Positions 1 through 7,500 of a stretch of 10,942 nt of DNA are shown here, piece after piece; within the stretch, counting starts at the first letter, position 1; each line of letters starts with the position of its first letter. The position numbers and the translations under genes are program-made. The stretch is from an uncultured Clostridia bacterium. GTDB taxonomy: Bacteria; Bacillota_A; Clostridia; Christensenellales; Borkfalkiaceae. Location: NCBI GenBank assembly GCA_934292955.1, contig CAKQXZ010000072.1:1-10942 (forward strand). Direction: 5' to 3'. Under the pieces are notes generated by a model. It was not told the DNA's origin. It did not search any database and saw nothing but the letters and a program-made list of their open reading frames with translations.

Positions 1-1
1 G

Positions 2-334
2 GTGCTTGCGGGCGGTGCGATAAAAATCATGTCGCTCGAATATTGCATGTTCGGAAAGAAATGTAAGACTTGTACTCGCGGAAACAGATTTACTCTTAAA
101 GATGCAGAAGGACGATCTTTCCGTGTGAGAAGGTATAAATTGTCTTCCTGCAGATTTGAAGTTTATAACTGTTTGCCGCTTAATTCGGACGTTTCGTTCA
201 AACGTGAGATATACGACTTTACTCTTCTCAAGGATGATGAAAAGGCTTTTTTCATTAGAAAGTTGCAAACGGGATTTGCTGATAAGCGCAAAATATCTGC
301 GACATGTGGCAATTTCAAAAAAGGCGTAGAATAA
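2..334 (+). CDS. U32-family peptidase-like protein (RlhA/TrhP group), C-terminal fragment
   Basis: The frame is open from the window edge, so the true start lies upstream and the GTG at position 2 is probably internal. The visible 110 residues carry the C-terminal half of a U32 domain: EYC near residue 15, two further Cys at 21 and 24, a following Arg-Gly and 'LKD' segment, then SCRFEVYN with the fourth Cys at 50, and a terminal GNFKKGVE that matches the usual family ending (G-H-x-x-R-G-V-E). Characterised U32 relatives (E. coli RlhA and TrhP, B. subtilis TrhP1/TrhP2) hydroxylate 23S rRNA or tRNA U34 rather than acting as proteases, and the clustered cysteines are proposed metal or Fe-S ligands. 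Which subfamily this is cannot be decided from the tail. It precedes mutS2 by 158 bp on the same strand. The usual His of the terminal motif is Asn here. Confidence 0.78.
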   Translation: MLAGGAIKIMSLEYCMFGKKCKTCTRGNRFTLKDAEGRSFRVRRYKLSSCRFEVYNCLPLNSDVSFKREIYDFTLLKDDEKAFFIRKLQTGFADKRKISATCGNFKKGVE

Positions 335-457
335 TCATCGAGTGCATTTTTTGTGGATAATAGTGCAGTTGATTTCAACCCGAACTTCTGTAGAGATAAT
401 GAAAATAACAAATCAAATCGTTCGTCTGTAACTTTTATGTTTTTACAACCGAGCGTG

Positions 458-480
458 GTTTCCGGAATAAATAAGGAAAC
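458..480 (+). promoter_or_regulatory. Stem-loop abutting the mutS2 ribosome binding site
   Basis: GTTTCC (458-463) and GGAAAC (475-480) are perfect inverted arms around an 11-nt loop. The 3' arm touches the GGAG Shine-Dalgarno at 481-484. The left arm also sits in a small palindrome, TTCCGGAA (460-467). The arms are visible; any effect on translation is inference. The rest of 335-492 shows no clear promoter, terminator or gene. Confidence 0.3.
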
Positions 481-492
481 GGAGTGTTTAGA

Positions 493-2859
493 ATGGTAAG
501 TGAAAAAGTGTTGTGTTCGCTTGAATTTGATAAGATTCAGCGAATTTGTTCGGAATATGCCGTACTCGAACGTGGTAAGAGAGATTTGCAAGCGGAACGC
601 CCGACGACCGATCGGGAACAAGCCGATTTCCTGCTTAAAAAAACGCAGGAAGCATATAAACTTCTTTATACTTACGGTGTTGCGGGCGTCGATTTTTTCG
701 ACGAGTTGACCGACGAACTTTCAAGGGCAAAAAGAAATTCGACTTTGTCTATGGGCGAACTTTTGCGCGTCGCGCGGATGCTTAGATCTTCGCGTATCGT
801 TTATAATTCGCTCACGTCGATAAACGACGAAGAGATAACGGCGTTGCGAGTGCTTGCCGAAAGTCTTTATTGCGATAAATATCTTGAAGACGATATTTTC
901 GGCAAAATACTGTCCGACGACAGGATGAGCGATAACGCAAGCGAAACTTTGGCGTTTATCAGAAGAAAAATCAAACGACTTAACGAGCAGGTGAAAGAAC
1001 GTCTTGCGTATTACGTCCGCAGTCAGGGTAAATTTTTGCAGGACTCGATCGTTACGATGCGCGGGGACCGCTATGTTATCCCCGTAAAAGCGGAATATCG
1101 CGGACAGGTAAAAGGATTTATTCACGACCAATCGAGCAGCGGCTCCACTTTATTTGTAGAACCGACCGAAGTCCTTGAACTCAATAACGATTTAAGAACT
1201 GCCACGCTCGAAGAGCAGGCGGAAATCGAACGTATTCTTGCCGATCTGACGGCAAAGACGGGATTGATTGCTTCGCGACTTGAAAACAACGCCGATATAT
1301 TGTGTGAACTCGATTGCGCGTTTGCAAAGGCGATATATGCTTACAGAACAAAAGCCGTAAGACCGCAACTTAACGGCAACGGATATGTGAATATTCCGAA
1401 AGGCAGGCACCCGCTTATTGACGCTGAAAAGGTGGTCCCGGTATCTCTTTCGCTTGGTTCCGGGTATAATTATCTTCTTATTACGGGACCGAATACGGGC
1501 GGTAAAACGGTAACTCTTAAACTAACGGGATTGTTTTGCGTAATGGCGGCTACGGGTTATTTCATTCAGGCTGCCGACGGAGCGAATATTTCGTTGTTCG
1601 ATAAAATTTTTGTAGACGTAGGCGACGAGCAGAGTATAGAACAAAATCTTTCTACCTTTTCGTCGCATATGCGAAACCTTATTGAGATAACCGAAAACGT
1701 AGACGATGAAAGCCTTGTGCTTGTAGACGAAATGGGGGCGGGAACCGATCCGGATGAAGGAAGCGCGCTCGCAAGAGCTATTCTTGAACTGCTTGTTTCG
1801 CGTAAGAGTTACGGAATAGTTACCACTCACTATTCCGCGCTCAAAGAGTATGCGTTTACGCAAAAAGAAGTAATGAATGCTTCGATGGATTTCGACGAAG
1901 AGACTTTTGCTCCGCTTTATAAACTTAACATAGGTCTTGCGGGTAGTTCTAACGCAATAAAAATCGCTTCGCGTTTAGGTCTGTCGCAAGAAATTGCGGA
2001 CAGGGCGAGTTCGTTTTTAAGCGAAAGAAAGGTTTCGTTCGAAAAAGTTATTTCCGAAGCGGAAAAAACAAGACGAGCCGCCGAAAAACAACTTGAAGAA
2101 TATGAAGTTGTAACGAGAGAGAGTAAAGCCGAACTCGACGCGATTTTACAGGAACGGGCAAAACTTGAAAAAGAGCGTGAAAAACTCTATCTTAACGCGA
2201 AAGTCGAAAGCCGCCGTATCGTAAACGAAAGCGTAGAAGAAGCAGAAGATATTCTTAGCGAAATCAAAGCCATTCTCGATAAAGACGAAATCGGCAGCGG
2301 TGATCTTATTAAAGCGCGCACGTTAAGAAATAAACTCGAAGAGCAGAAGTATAAATTAGAAAGCGAAGCGACCGTAGTGCCCACCGATAAACCCGTTGAC
2401 GGCGAGAAACTGAAAACGGGCGACAGGGTGTATATCCCGTCGATTGAAGCAGACGGCGTTGTCGTTTCGGTTAACCGTAAAAAGGGGATCTGTGACGTTA
2501 ATCTTGGCGATAAGCGGGTAAATTTGTCTTTTGCAGCATTGTATATGCCGCGTAAAAAGGCGGAGAAAAAACAGCCGCAAGTTACGGTGAAAATAGACAG
2601 AAGTAATTTTACGGCACCCGAAATGCAGATAAACGTTATAGGACTTAACGTCGACGAAGCGCTCGATAAGTGTATGAACTTTCTCGACCGCGCTGTGCTT
2701 AACAATCTTCCCGAAGTAAAGATAATTCACGGCGTGGGACTTAAAAAACTCAGTACGGCAATACACGAAATGTTAAGAAAACACCCGCATGTCGAAAAAT
2801 TCCGTTTCGGAAAATACGGCGAAGGCGAACACGGCGTAACCTTTGTAACGCTGAAATAA
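493..2859 (+). CDS. mutS2: MutS2 (endonuclease MutS2, Smr-domain ATPase)
   Basis: This 788-residue protein has the normal MutS2 length and order. A MutS core/lever region occupies residues 1 to about 310. The ABC ATPase follows, with Walker A GPNTGGKT at 332-339, Walker B ending in Asp412-Glu413 and the H-loop His446 (TTH). Next come a Lys/Glu/Arg-rich coiled-coil segment (about 515-620), a KOW-like beta segment (about 640-680) and a C-terminal Smr domain (about 710-788). It lacks the mismatch-reading N-terminal domain of MutS. In B. subtilis MutS2 rescues collided ribosomes; elsewhere it is linked to suppression of homologous recombination. I chose ATG 493 over the in-frame GTG 484 because GGAG (481-484) is 8 nt upstream and the N-terminus then matches the family. 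The Smr motifs deviate: INVIG (713-717) stands where many relatives have LDLRG, and HGVG (746-749) where they have HGKG. An intrinsic terminator follows. Confidence 0.96.
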   Translation: MVSEKVLCSLEFDKIQRICSEYAVLERGKRDLQAERPTTDREQADFLLKKTQEAYKLLYTYGVAGVDFFDELTDELSRAKRNSTLSMGELLRVARMLRSSRIVYNSLTSINDEEITALRVLAESLYCDKYLEDDIFGKILSDDRMSDNASETLAFIRRKIKRLNEQVKERLAYYVRSQGKFLQDSIVTMRGDRYVIPVKAEYRGQVKGFIHDQSSSGSTLFVEPTEVLELNNDLRTATLEEQAEIERILADLTAKTGLIASRLENNADILCELDCAFAKAIYAYRTKAVRPQLNGNGYVNIPKGRHPLIDAEKVVPVSLSLGSGYNYLLITGPNTGGKTVTLKLTGLFCVMAATGYFIQAADGANISLFDKIFVDVGDEQSIEQNLSTFSSHMRNLIEITENVDDESLVLVDEMGAGTDPDEGSALARAILELLVSRKSYGIVTTHYSALKEYAFTQKEVMNASMDFDEETFAPLYKLNIGLAGSSNAIKIASRLGLSQEIADRASSFLSERKVSFEKVISEAEKTRRAAEKQLEEYEVVTRESKAELDAILQERAKLEKEREKLYLNAKVESRRIVNESVEEAEDILSEIKAILDKDEIGSGDLIKARTLRNKLEEQKYKLESEATVVPTDKPVDGEKLKTGDRVYIPSIEADGVVVSVNRKKGICDVNLGDKRVNLSFAALYMPRKKAEKKQPQVTVKIDRSNFTAPEMQINVIGLNVDEALDKCMNFLDRAVLNNLPEVKIIHGVGLKKLSTAIHEMLRKHPHVEKFRFGKYGEGEHGVTFVTLK

Positions 2860-2881
2860 TTGAATAGTGGTTCTGAAATAG

Positions 2882-2918
2882 ATGTCGGGATGTGAAGAAA
2901 AGCACTCCGACATTTTTT
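2882..2918 (+). terminator. Intrinsic terminator after mutS2
   Basis: ATGTCGG (from 2882) pairs with CCGACAT (ending 2913). The stem extends inward through a G-U pair, one mismatch and a few more pairs, with a short A-rich loop, and six T residues run from 2913 to 2918. It lies 22 bp after the mutS2 stop and separates mutS2 from the next promoter. Confidence 0.8.
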
Positions 2919-2971
2919 ATCGGTTGGTGCAAAATTACATAATATATTCACTTAATTAACTTATAATTAAC

Positions 2972-3000
2972 TTGTTTTGAAGTACTGTTTGTGGTATACT
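2972..3000 (+). promoter_or_regulatory. Sigma-A type extended -10 promoter for the desulfurase-thiI operon
   Basis: TTGTTT (2972-2977), a 17-bp spacer and TATACT (2995-3000) match the vegetative consensus. TGG directly before the -10 gives an extended -10 element. The expected start, near 3007, leaves a leader of about 32 nt before the ATG at 3039. That argues against using the GTG at 3006 as the start codon. A 5-bp inverted repeat CGATC/GATCG lies in the leader. Confidence 0.7.
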
Positions 3001-3038
3001 GAAAAGTGTCGATCGCAGAAGATCGAACGGGAGTTGTT

Positions 3039-3599
3039 ATGAGAGAAGAGTTTTACGAAAATTCAGCGTCGCCAAGAAATGAAAAAACGCAGAGAGTGGC
3101 ATATGTTGTTTACAGCACGCTGTTTGTCGTGTCGGTTATAGGATTTGTCGTTTTTCTGTTCGGATTTCTTATATTCGGCGATTCGGGGATGATCTGGCTG
3201 ACGGGAACAAGCGCGATTTTCGGCGTTTTGCTGTATCTTATAAGGCGCAGACTTCTGACATATTTCGATTATACTTTTATTTCCGGCGAACTGAGAATCG
3301 TCAGGGTGATAAACGGGAAGAGCCGCAAGAAATTTCTTGTGATCGATTGTAAAGATGTGTTTTTAATGGGCAAGGTAGGAAGCGAAAGTTTCGAAAAACT
3401 GTACGCTACTCCCGGTATAAAGAAGAAGATGGCAACCCCAAACGGTTTCGGCGCGGAAAAGCAGTTATATTACATCGGCGCGAACGTGCAAGGCGAAAAG
3501 GCTGTGATTATAATGGAATGTGAAGAGCAGATGCTTTCGTATATCGCGACGTATGCGGGAAGAAATACGATCGAAAAGGATTACGGAAAAGAACAATGA
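3039..3599 (+). CDS. Small two-helix membrane protein, resembles DUF6106 family
   Basis: This 186-residue protein has a short polar N-terminus and two hydrophobic helices (about 20-46 and 51-68). After an Arg-rich 'IRRRLL' boundary comes a soluble C-terminal domain of about 115 residues with alternating beta-strand character (FDYTFISGELRIVRV and following). The layout suggests a membrane-anchored, bacterial PH-like beta domain facing the cytoplasm. From memory it resembles DUF6106 proteins of Clostridia, which have no assigned function; I cannot confirm this by search. ATG 3039 is chosen because GGGAG (3029-3033) sits 5 nt upstream and the promoter leaves no room for the GTG at 3006. It is first in the operon and its TGA overlaps the desulfurase ATG (ATGA at 3596-3599), so the two are probably translationally coupled. 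That hints at, but does not show, a shared role. Confidence 0.85.
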   Translation: MREEFYENSASPRNEKTQRVAYVVYSTLFVVSVIGFVVFLFGFLIFGDSGMIWLTGTSAIFGVLLYLIRRRLLTYFDYTFISGELRIVRVINGKSRKKFLVIDCKDVFLMGKVGSESFEKLYATPGIKKKMATPNGFGAEKQLYYIGANVQGEKAVIIMECEEQMLSYIATYAGRNTIEKDYGKEQ

Positions 3600-4714
3600 A
3601 TATCATTTATTTCGATAATGCCGCAACTACCGTTCCCGACGAAGAATGTTTGAACGCTGCGCTTAAAGAACTTAAAGACGGCGGGTTTTATAATCCGTCG
3701 GCATTGTATCGCGGCGGCGTCGCTCAAAAAAGAAAACTTGACGAAGCGCGAAAAACTTTGTTGTCCTTTTTTGGCGGAGCGTACGATGCGGTGTTTACAT
3801 CCTGCGGCAGCGAAGCTGATAACATGGCTGTTTTTTCATTTGCTACGCGCGGAAACGCCGTCACCGATTCGGGCGAACATTCGGCTATATATAACTCGTT
3901 CAAAGAGCTTAAAAACAAAGGCGTAGAAACAAGGTTTGCGCCGCTCGAAAAAAACGGCGATGTAAACGTAGAAAAACTGCTTGAACTTGTAGACGAAAAA
4001 ACGCGTTTTGTGTCTATTGCGCATGTCAACAATGAAACGGGTGCTATTAACGATATAAACTCCATTGCCGAGCGCATAAAAAAGAAAAACCCGTCGGTAA
4101 TATTTCATTCGGACGGAGTGCAGGGCTTTTTGAAAGTCCCGTTCAAACCGAATAATTATATCGATTTGTATTCGGTCAGCGCGCATAAAATCTGTGCGCT
4201 GAAAGGTGTGGGGGCGCTTGTATTCCACAAAAATCTGCCCGTGCATCCGATTATCATCGGGGGCGGACAAGAAAACGGAAAAAGAAGCGGAACGGAAAAT
4301 ACTTTCGGTATTTCGATTTTTGAAAAGGCGATGAAAAAGTATTCGGACGTTTCGGCAAATTTTGAGAAAATAAAGCAAGTCAACGCAAGACTGAAAGAGT
4401 TGCTTGCGCCTTACGTTGTGTTTGTTTCGTATGAAAAATGTTCGCCGTACATTCTGAGTTTTTCGGCGGTCGGCGTAAAAGCGGAAATTATACAGCGTGT
4501 TGCGGATGATAACGGGCTGATACTCGGCACGGGGTCGGCATGCTCGTCTAAAATAGGCGTTTCGCGTATAATCACTAATTGCGGATACGATAAAAAAACA
4601 GCTGAAGGCGTTCTTCGCGCAAGTTTTATATTCGATACCGATATCGGACAAGCGGAAGACGCGGCAAGCAGACTTATTCCTATAATTGAAAATTTAAGAA
4701 AGGCTTTAAGATGA
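3596..4714 (+). CDS. Cysteine desulfurase (NifS/IscS-like class V aminotransferase; probable NifZ-type partner of ThiI)
   Basis: This PLP enzyme converts cysteine to alanine and holds the sulfur as a protein persulfide. Its 372 residues are of normal length and show the family signatures: YFDNAATT near the N-terminus, the GEH segment with His95, the PLP Lys198 in SAHK, RSGTEN at 230-235, and the sulfur-carrying Cys316 in GSACSS. It overlaps thiI by ATGA (4711-4714). In B. subtilis the cysteine desulfurase NifZ is encoded next to ThiI and serves 4-thiouridine formation at tRNA U8; the same arrangement suggests the same dedicated role here. No IscU-like scaffold gene is visible nearby, which fits tRNA thiolation better than general Fe-S assembly. 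A broader sulfur-donor role cannot be excluded. Confidence 0.93.
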   Translation: MNIIYFDNAATTVPDEECLNAALKELKDGGFYNPSALYRGGVAQKRKLDEARKTLLSFFGGAYDAVFTSCGSEADNMAVFSFATRGNAVTDSGEHSAIYNSFKELKNKGVETRFAPLEKNGDVNVEKLLELVDEKTRFVSIAHVNNETGAINDINSIAERIKKKNPSVIFHSDGVQGFLKVPFKPNNYIDLYSVSAHKICALKGVGALVFHKNLPVHPIIIGGGQENGKRSGTENTFGISIFEKAMKKYSDVSANFEKIKQVNARLKELLAPYVVFVSYEKCSPYILSFSAVGVKAEIIQRVADDNGLILGTGSACSSKIGVSRIITNCGYDKKTAEGVLRASFIFDTDIGQAEDAASRLIPIIENLRKALR

Positions 4715-5868
4715 ATAAAGTAATTATTATCAGATATTGTGAAATACACCTGAAAAAGAAAAATCGCGGGTATTTTGAAAGAATGCTCGGCGAAAACATT
4801 AACCGCGCACTTGCGGGACTGAATTACAAATATGTTAAAATTCACGCAAGATATCTTATAGAAGAATTCGATGAAAACGACTACGACGAGATTTTCTCTC
4901 GCTTACTCAAGGTTGGCGGAATTCATTCTGTTAGTCCCGCTCTTGTTTTGAAAAGCGACGCCGAAGAGATCTATAATACCGTGCTTTCTATGTGCGACGG
5001 TAAAGAAGGTACATTCAAAGTTGAAACCAATCGTGCAGATAAAACATTCCCCGTGCATTCGGTTGAAATGTCTGCCGAAGCGGGCGGGCGGATACTCGAT
5101 GCTTATGGATATAAACTGAAAGTAAATCTGAAACACCCTGATTTTATAGTCAACATCGATATACGCGAAAGCGGCGAGACGCTTATTTATACCGACGTTG
5201 TAAGGGGAATGGGCGGATTGCCCGTAGGGTCTGCCGGTAAAGGTCTTTTGCTTTTGTCCGGCGGAATAGACAGCCCTGTCGCGGGGTATATGATGGCTAA
5301 ACGCGGAATGCGTGTTAAGGCTTTGCATTTTCACAGTTATCCTTATACGAGTGACGCGGCAAAGCAGAAGGTTATTGATCTTGCAAAGATTATTGCCCCG
5401 TATACCGCGGGCGTCGATTTGTATACGGTGAGTGTGACGCATATACAGGAAGCCATACATAGGGATTGTCCGGAAGAAGCGATGATAACAATTCTTCGCA
5501 GATTTATGATGCGTATAGCAAATCTTATGTGTGAAAAAACGGGTGCTCAGGCGATCATTACGGGCGAGAGTCTTGGGCAGGTTGCAAGCCAGACGGTTGA
5601 AAGTCTTACGACTTCCAATGCTGTTGCCGAATATCCCGTATTAAGACCGCTTATCGCTTTCGATAAACTCGATATTATTTCCATAGCCGAAAAAATAGGT
5701 ACTTACGAAACGTCTGTTCTTCCGTATGAAGATTGTTGTACCGTATTTCTTCCGAGATTCCCGCTTATAAGACCGCAGCTTGAAAAGATTGAAAAGTTCG
5801 AAAGCAAACTCGATGTTGACGGGCTTATAGCAGAAGCGATGAATACGATTGAGAAGATTAAAATTTAA
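4711..5868 (+). CDS. thiI: ThiI, tRNA uracil 4-sulfurtransferase (no rhodanese domain)
   Basis: This cytoplasmic enzyme adenylates U8 of tRNA and introduces sulfur to give s4U. The 385 residues contain the N-terminal ferredoxin-like segment (about 1-60), a THUMP domain (about 60-165), the PP-loop ATP site SGGIDSP at 183-189, and the conserved GESLGQVASQT region. A Cys-Cys pair at 342-343 lies in YEDCCTVF, where the family has its catalytic cysteine. The protein ends soon after, so the C-terminal rhodanese domain of E. coli ThiI is absent, as in B. subtilis. Sulfur must then come directly from a desulfurase, most simply the one encoded by the overlapping upstream gene. ATG 4711 has AAGAAAGG at 4696-4703, 7 nt upstream. 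The TA-rich 78-bp gap after it contains no clear terminator. Confidence 0.95.
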   Translation: MNKVIIIRYCEIHLKKKNRGYFERMLGENINRALAGLNYKYVKIHARYLIEEFDENDYDEIFSRLLKVGGIHSVSPALVLKSDAEEIYNTVLSMCDGKEGTFKVETNRADKTFPVHSVEMSAEAGGRILDAYGYKLKVNLKHPDFIVNIDIRESGETLIYTDVVRGMGGLPVGSAGKGLLLLSGGIDSPVAGYMMAKRGMRVKALHFHSYPYTSDAAKQKVIDLAKIIAPYTAGVDLYTVSVTHIQEAIHRDCPEEAMITILRRFMMRIANLMCEKTGAQAIITGESLGQVASQTVESLTTSNAVAEYPVLRPLIAFDKLDIISIAEKIGTYETSVLPYEDCCTVFLPRFPLIRPQLEKIEKFESKLDVDGLIAEAMNTIEKIKI

Positions 5869-5946
5869 TATTGCCGCATTTTTTGCGTTACATAAAATAT
5901 TCAAAAATCAACGATAAAACAAGAAGTTTTTGTGGGGATTACATAT

Positions 5947-6807
5947 ATGACAGATTATAAAAGATTGCTTACAATACAGGATATTTCTTGCGTAGGTCAA
6001 TGTTCCGCGACGGTTGCGCTTCCCGTGGTTTCAGCTTTCGGAACAGAGTGCGCGGTTTATCCTACGGGTGTGTTGTCAACTCATACGGCGGGTTTTAAGG
6101 GTTATACTTTTCGTGATTTAACCGATGATTTTCCTGCCGCGATAGCTCACTGGAAAAAAGAAAATATACTTTTTGATTTTATTTATACCGGGTACCTTTG
6201 CGGTAATGCTCAGATTGATTGCGTTAAAAAATGCACCGAATTGCTCACAGAAAGCGGTAAACTTATAGTCGATCCGGTTATGGCGGATCACGGGAAATTC
6301 TATCCCGGGTTTGATAAAGATTTTGCGGCGCAGATGGCAGATTTATGTTCTTTGGCGTACGTTATAATTCCGAATATAACCGAAGCCTGTTTCCTTACGG
6401 ACAGCGAATATGTTCAAAGCGGTTATGATGAAAGTTATATAAAAACGATTATTGCAAAGTTGCTCGCGCTCGGTACGAAAAACGTCGTTCTTACGGGTGT
6501 GAGTTTCGAGCCTGATAAGGTCGGTGTTGCCGTAGCGGGCGAAGACGGAAATATATCATATTATTTCAAAGAACGTATTCCGCACGATTTCCATGGGACA
6601 GGCGATATTTATTCGTCGTCTTTTGCCGGCGGGTTGAGTATCGGTATGAGCCTTTACGAAGCGGCTGCTCTTGCCGTGGATTTTACCGTAGAATGTATGA
6701 AAAAGACTTACGACGACAGAGTGGCGCACTGGTACGGAGTAAAATTTGAAAAAGCGCTTCCTTATTTATGCGAACGTGTGGTCGCATATGAAAATTCAAA
6801 AAAGTGA
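5947..6807 (+). CDS. pdxK: Pyridoxamine/pyridoxal kinase (PdxK/PdxY-like, ribokinase fold)
   Basis: This kinase phosphorylates B6 vitamers (pyridoxal, pyridoxamine or pyridoxine) with ATP for PLP salvage. The 286-residue sequence follows the clostridial pyridoxamine kinase pattern: TIQDISCVGQCS at the N-terminus, the LSTHTAGF substrate region, the IYTGYL strand, VDPVMADHGKFY, PNITEA and the catalytic GTGD at 217-220 with Asp220 as general base. ATG 5947 is preferred over GTG 5932 because GGGGA (5934-5938) is 8 nt upstream and overlaps the alternative start. It follows thiI by 78 bp without a clear terminator, so co-transcription with the PLP-dependent desulfurase is plausible and would place cofactor salvage beside its user. 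ThiD-type HMP kinases share the fold, but the DHGK segment fits pyridoxal kinases better. Confidence 0.88.
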   Translation: MTDYKRLLTIQDISCVGQCSATVALPVVSAFGTECAVYPTGVLSTHTAGFKGYTFRDLTDDFPAAIAHWKKENILFDFIYTGYLCGNAQIDCVKKCTELLTESGKLIVDPVMADHGKFYPGFDKDFAAQMADLCSLAYVIIPNITEACFLTDSEYVQSGYDESYIKTIIAKLLALGTKNVVLTGVSFEPDKVGVAVAGEDGNISYYFKERIPHDFHGTGDIYSSSFAGGLSIGMSLYEAAALAVDFTVECMKKTYDDRVAHWYGVKFEKALPYLCERVVAYENSKK

Positions 6808-6852
6808 CGGATAATTCCGCCGCTTTTCACAAAGAAAAAGGTGGTTTGTGTC

Positions 6853-7305
6853 ATGATACTCAGACATTTTGAAGTAAGAGATATTAAGGATCTTAAAAAA
6901 TACCGTTATGCCGATAAAACCGATATCCAGATTTTGTCGATGATAAACGAATGGAACAAAGGCGATTGCAGCGGCAGATTTTCGGAATTTATGTCCATAG
7001 TAAACGCAGGGCAGATGGTTGGTCAGATAGTTGTCAACGAATATAATAACCGCGCGGTATGCGTAAGCGTGTATATTTTTGAGCCTTTTCGCCGTAACGG
7101 ATACGCTTATTTCGGCGTAAAGAAAATACTTGAACTCGCGCTTGAAAAAAAGTACGATTATGCGGTGTTTTTGGTGGAAAAAAACAATCTTGCGGCATTA
7201 AGATTGTTTGAAAAGATAGGCTTTACTTCGAAAAGCGAATTTATAAACGCAAAGGGCGACGCGTATTATAATCTGCGTAAGGATCTTATTCCGTCGGAAA
7301 AGTAA
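6853..7305 (+). CDS. GNAT-family N-acetyltransferase
   Basis: This 150-residue protein has the length and layout of a single-domain GNAT acetyltransferase that uses acetyl-CoA. The acetyl-CoA loop is seen as FEPFRRNGYAYFG (about 76-88, an R-x-x-G-x-A type P-loop). The C-terminal motif NNLAALRLFEKIGF (about 111-124) is typical of motif B. The substrate cannot be inferred; a small molecule or a protein N-terminus is equally possible. ATG 6853 is chosen over GTG 6841 because the purine-rich AAAAAGGTGG (6835-6844) serves as ribosome binding site 8 nt upstream and would be consumed by the alternative start. It lies 45 bp after the kinase on the same strand, probably at the end of the same transcript. 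Confidence 0.9.
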   Translation: MILRHFEVRDIKDLKKYRYADKTDIQILSMINEWNKGDCSGRFSEFMSIVNAGQMVGQIVVNEYNNRAVCVSVYIFEPFRRNGYAYFGVKKILELALEKKYDYAVFLVEKNNLAALRLFEKIGFTSKSEFINAKGDAYYNLRKDLIPSEK

Positions 7306-7323
7306 CCGACAAATTAAACTGAC

Positions 7324-7352
7324 GTATATTCTTCGGAAACGGGTACATACTT
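7324..7352 (+). promoter_or_regulatory. Possible sigma-G/sigma-F-like promoter before the small gene (speculative)
   Basis: GTATA (7324-7328), 17 bp, then CATACTT (7346-7352) is close to the forespore sigma-G pattern (GHATR, 17-18 bp, CATnHTA), with one mismatch in the -10. No better sigma-A promoter is apparent between the GNAT stop and the small gene. The match is short and could be chance. Confidence 0.25.
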
Positions 7353-7358
7353 TATGTG

Positions 7359-7368
7359 GACTTAAGTC
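7359..7368. repeat. 10-bp perfect palindrome upstream of the small gene
   Basis: GACTTAAGTC is self-complementary and lies directly before the GGAGG at 7369-7373. It could be an operator or simply chance. CCGAC (7306-7310) could also pair with GTCGG (7366-7370), which reaches the first bases of the Shine-Dalgarno. Confidence 0.4.
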
Positions 7369-7379
7369 GGAGGTACGTT

Positions 7380-7490
7380 ATGAAAAAAAAGAAAAAAGAT
7401 AAAGTTCAGAAACTCGACGACAGAGCATACGGCGAATACATTTCTTCGCTCAAAGAAGAAAAACCGCTTGACGGTTATAAAAACGGTTGA
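7380..7490 (+). CDS. Small basic hypothetical protein, 36 residues
   Basis: An ATG at 7380 follows a consensus GGAGG (7369-7373) with a 6-nt gap. It opens a 36-residue frame that ends at TGA 7488-7490, 11 nt before a strong intrinsic terminator. The peptide begins MKKKKKDKVQKLDD and continues with a mixed charged/aromatic stretch ending in PLDGYKNG. It has 10 Lys and 1 Arg against 7 acidic residues, no hydrophobic helix, no signal peptide and no Cys. I do not recognise it. The strong ribosome binding site, codon use like its neighbours (GAC, GGC, CTC present) and the dedicated terminator support a real gene. Its place between a metabolic operon and spoIIA, with a loose forespore-type promoter candidate, makes a sporulation or nucleic-acid-binding role conceivable, but that is conjecture. 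Confidence 0.65.
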   Translation: MKKKKKDKVQKLDDRAYGEYISSLKEEKPLDGYKNG

Positions 7491-7500
7491 AACGTTGAAT

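Noticed and set aside
399..431. Ten-codon frame starting MKITNQIVRL in the U32-mutS2 gap
   Set aside because: No clear ribosome binding site, very short, and no supporting context.
163..621. Minus-strand 152-residue frame
   Set aside because: Overlaps the U32 tail and the start of mutS2, has no ribosome binding site and no recognisable domain.
3836..4651. Minus-strand 271-residue frame opposite the cysteine desulfurase
   Set aside because: A long shadow frame caused by codon bias; low-complexity Arg/Phe/Tyr composition and no motif, while the + strand gene is unambiguous.
5875..5887. CGCA/TGCG hairpin after thiI as a terminator
   Set aside because: Only 4 bp of stem and no T-run after it.
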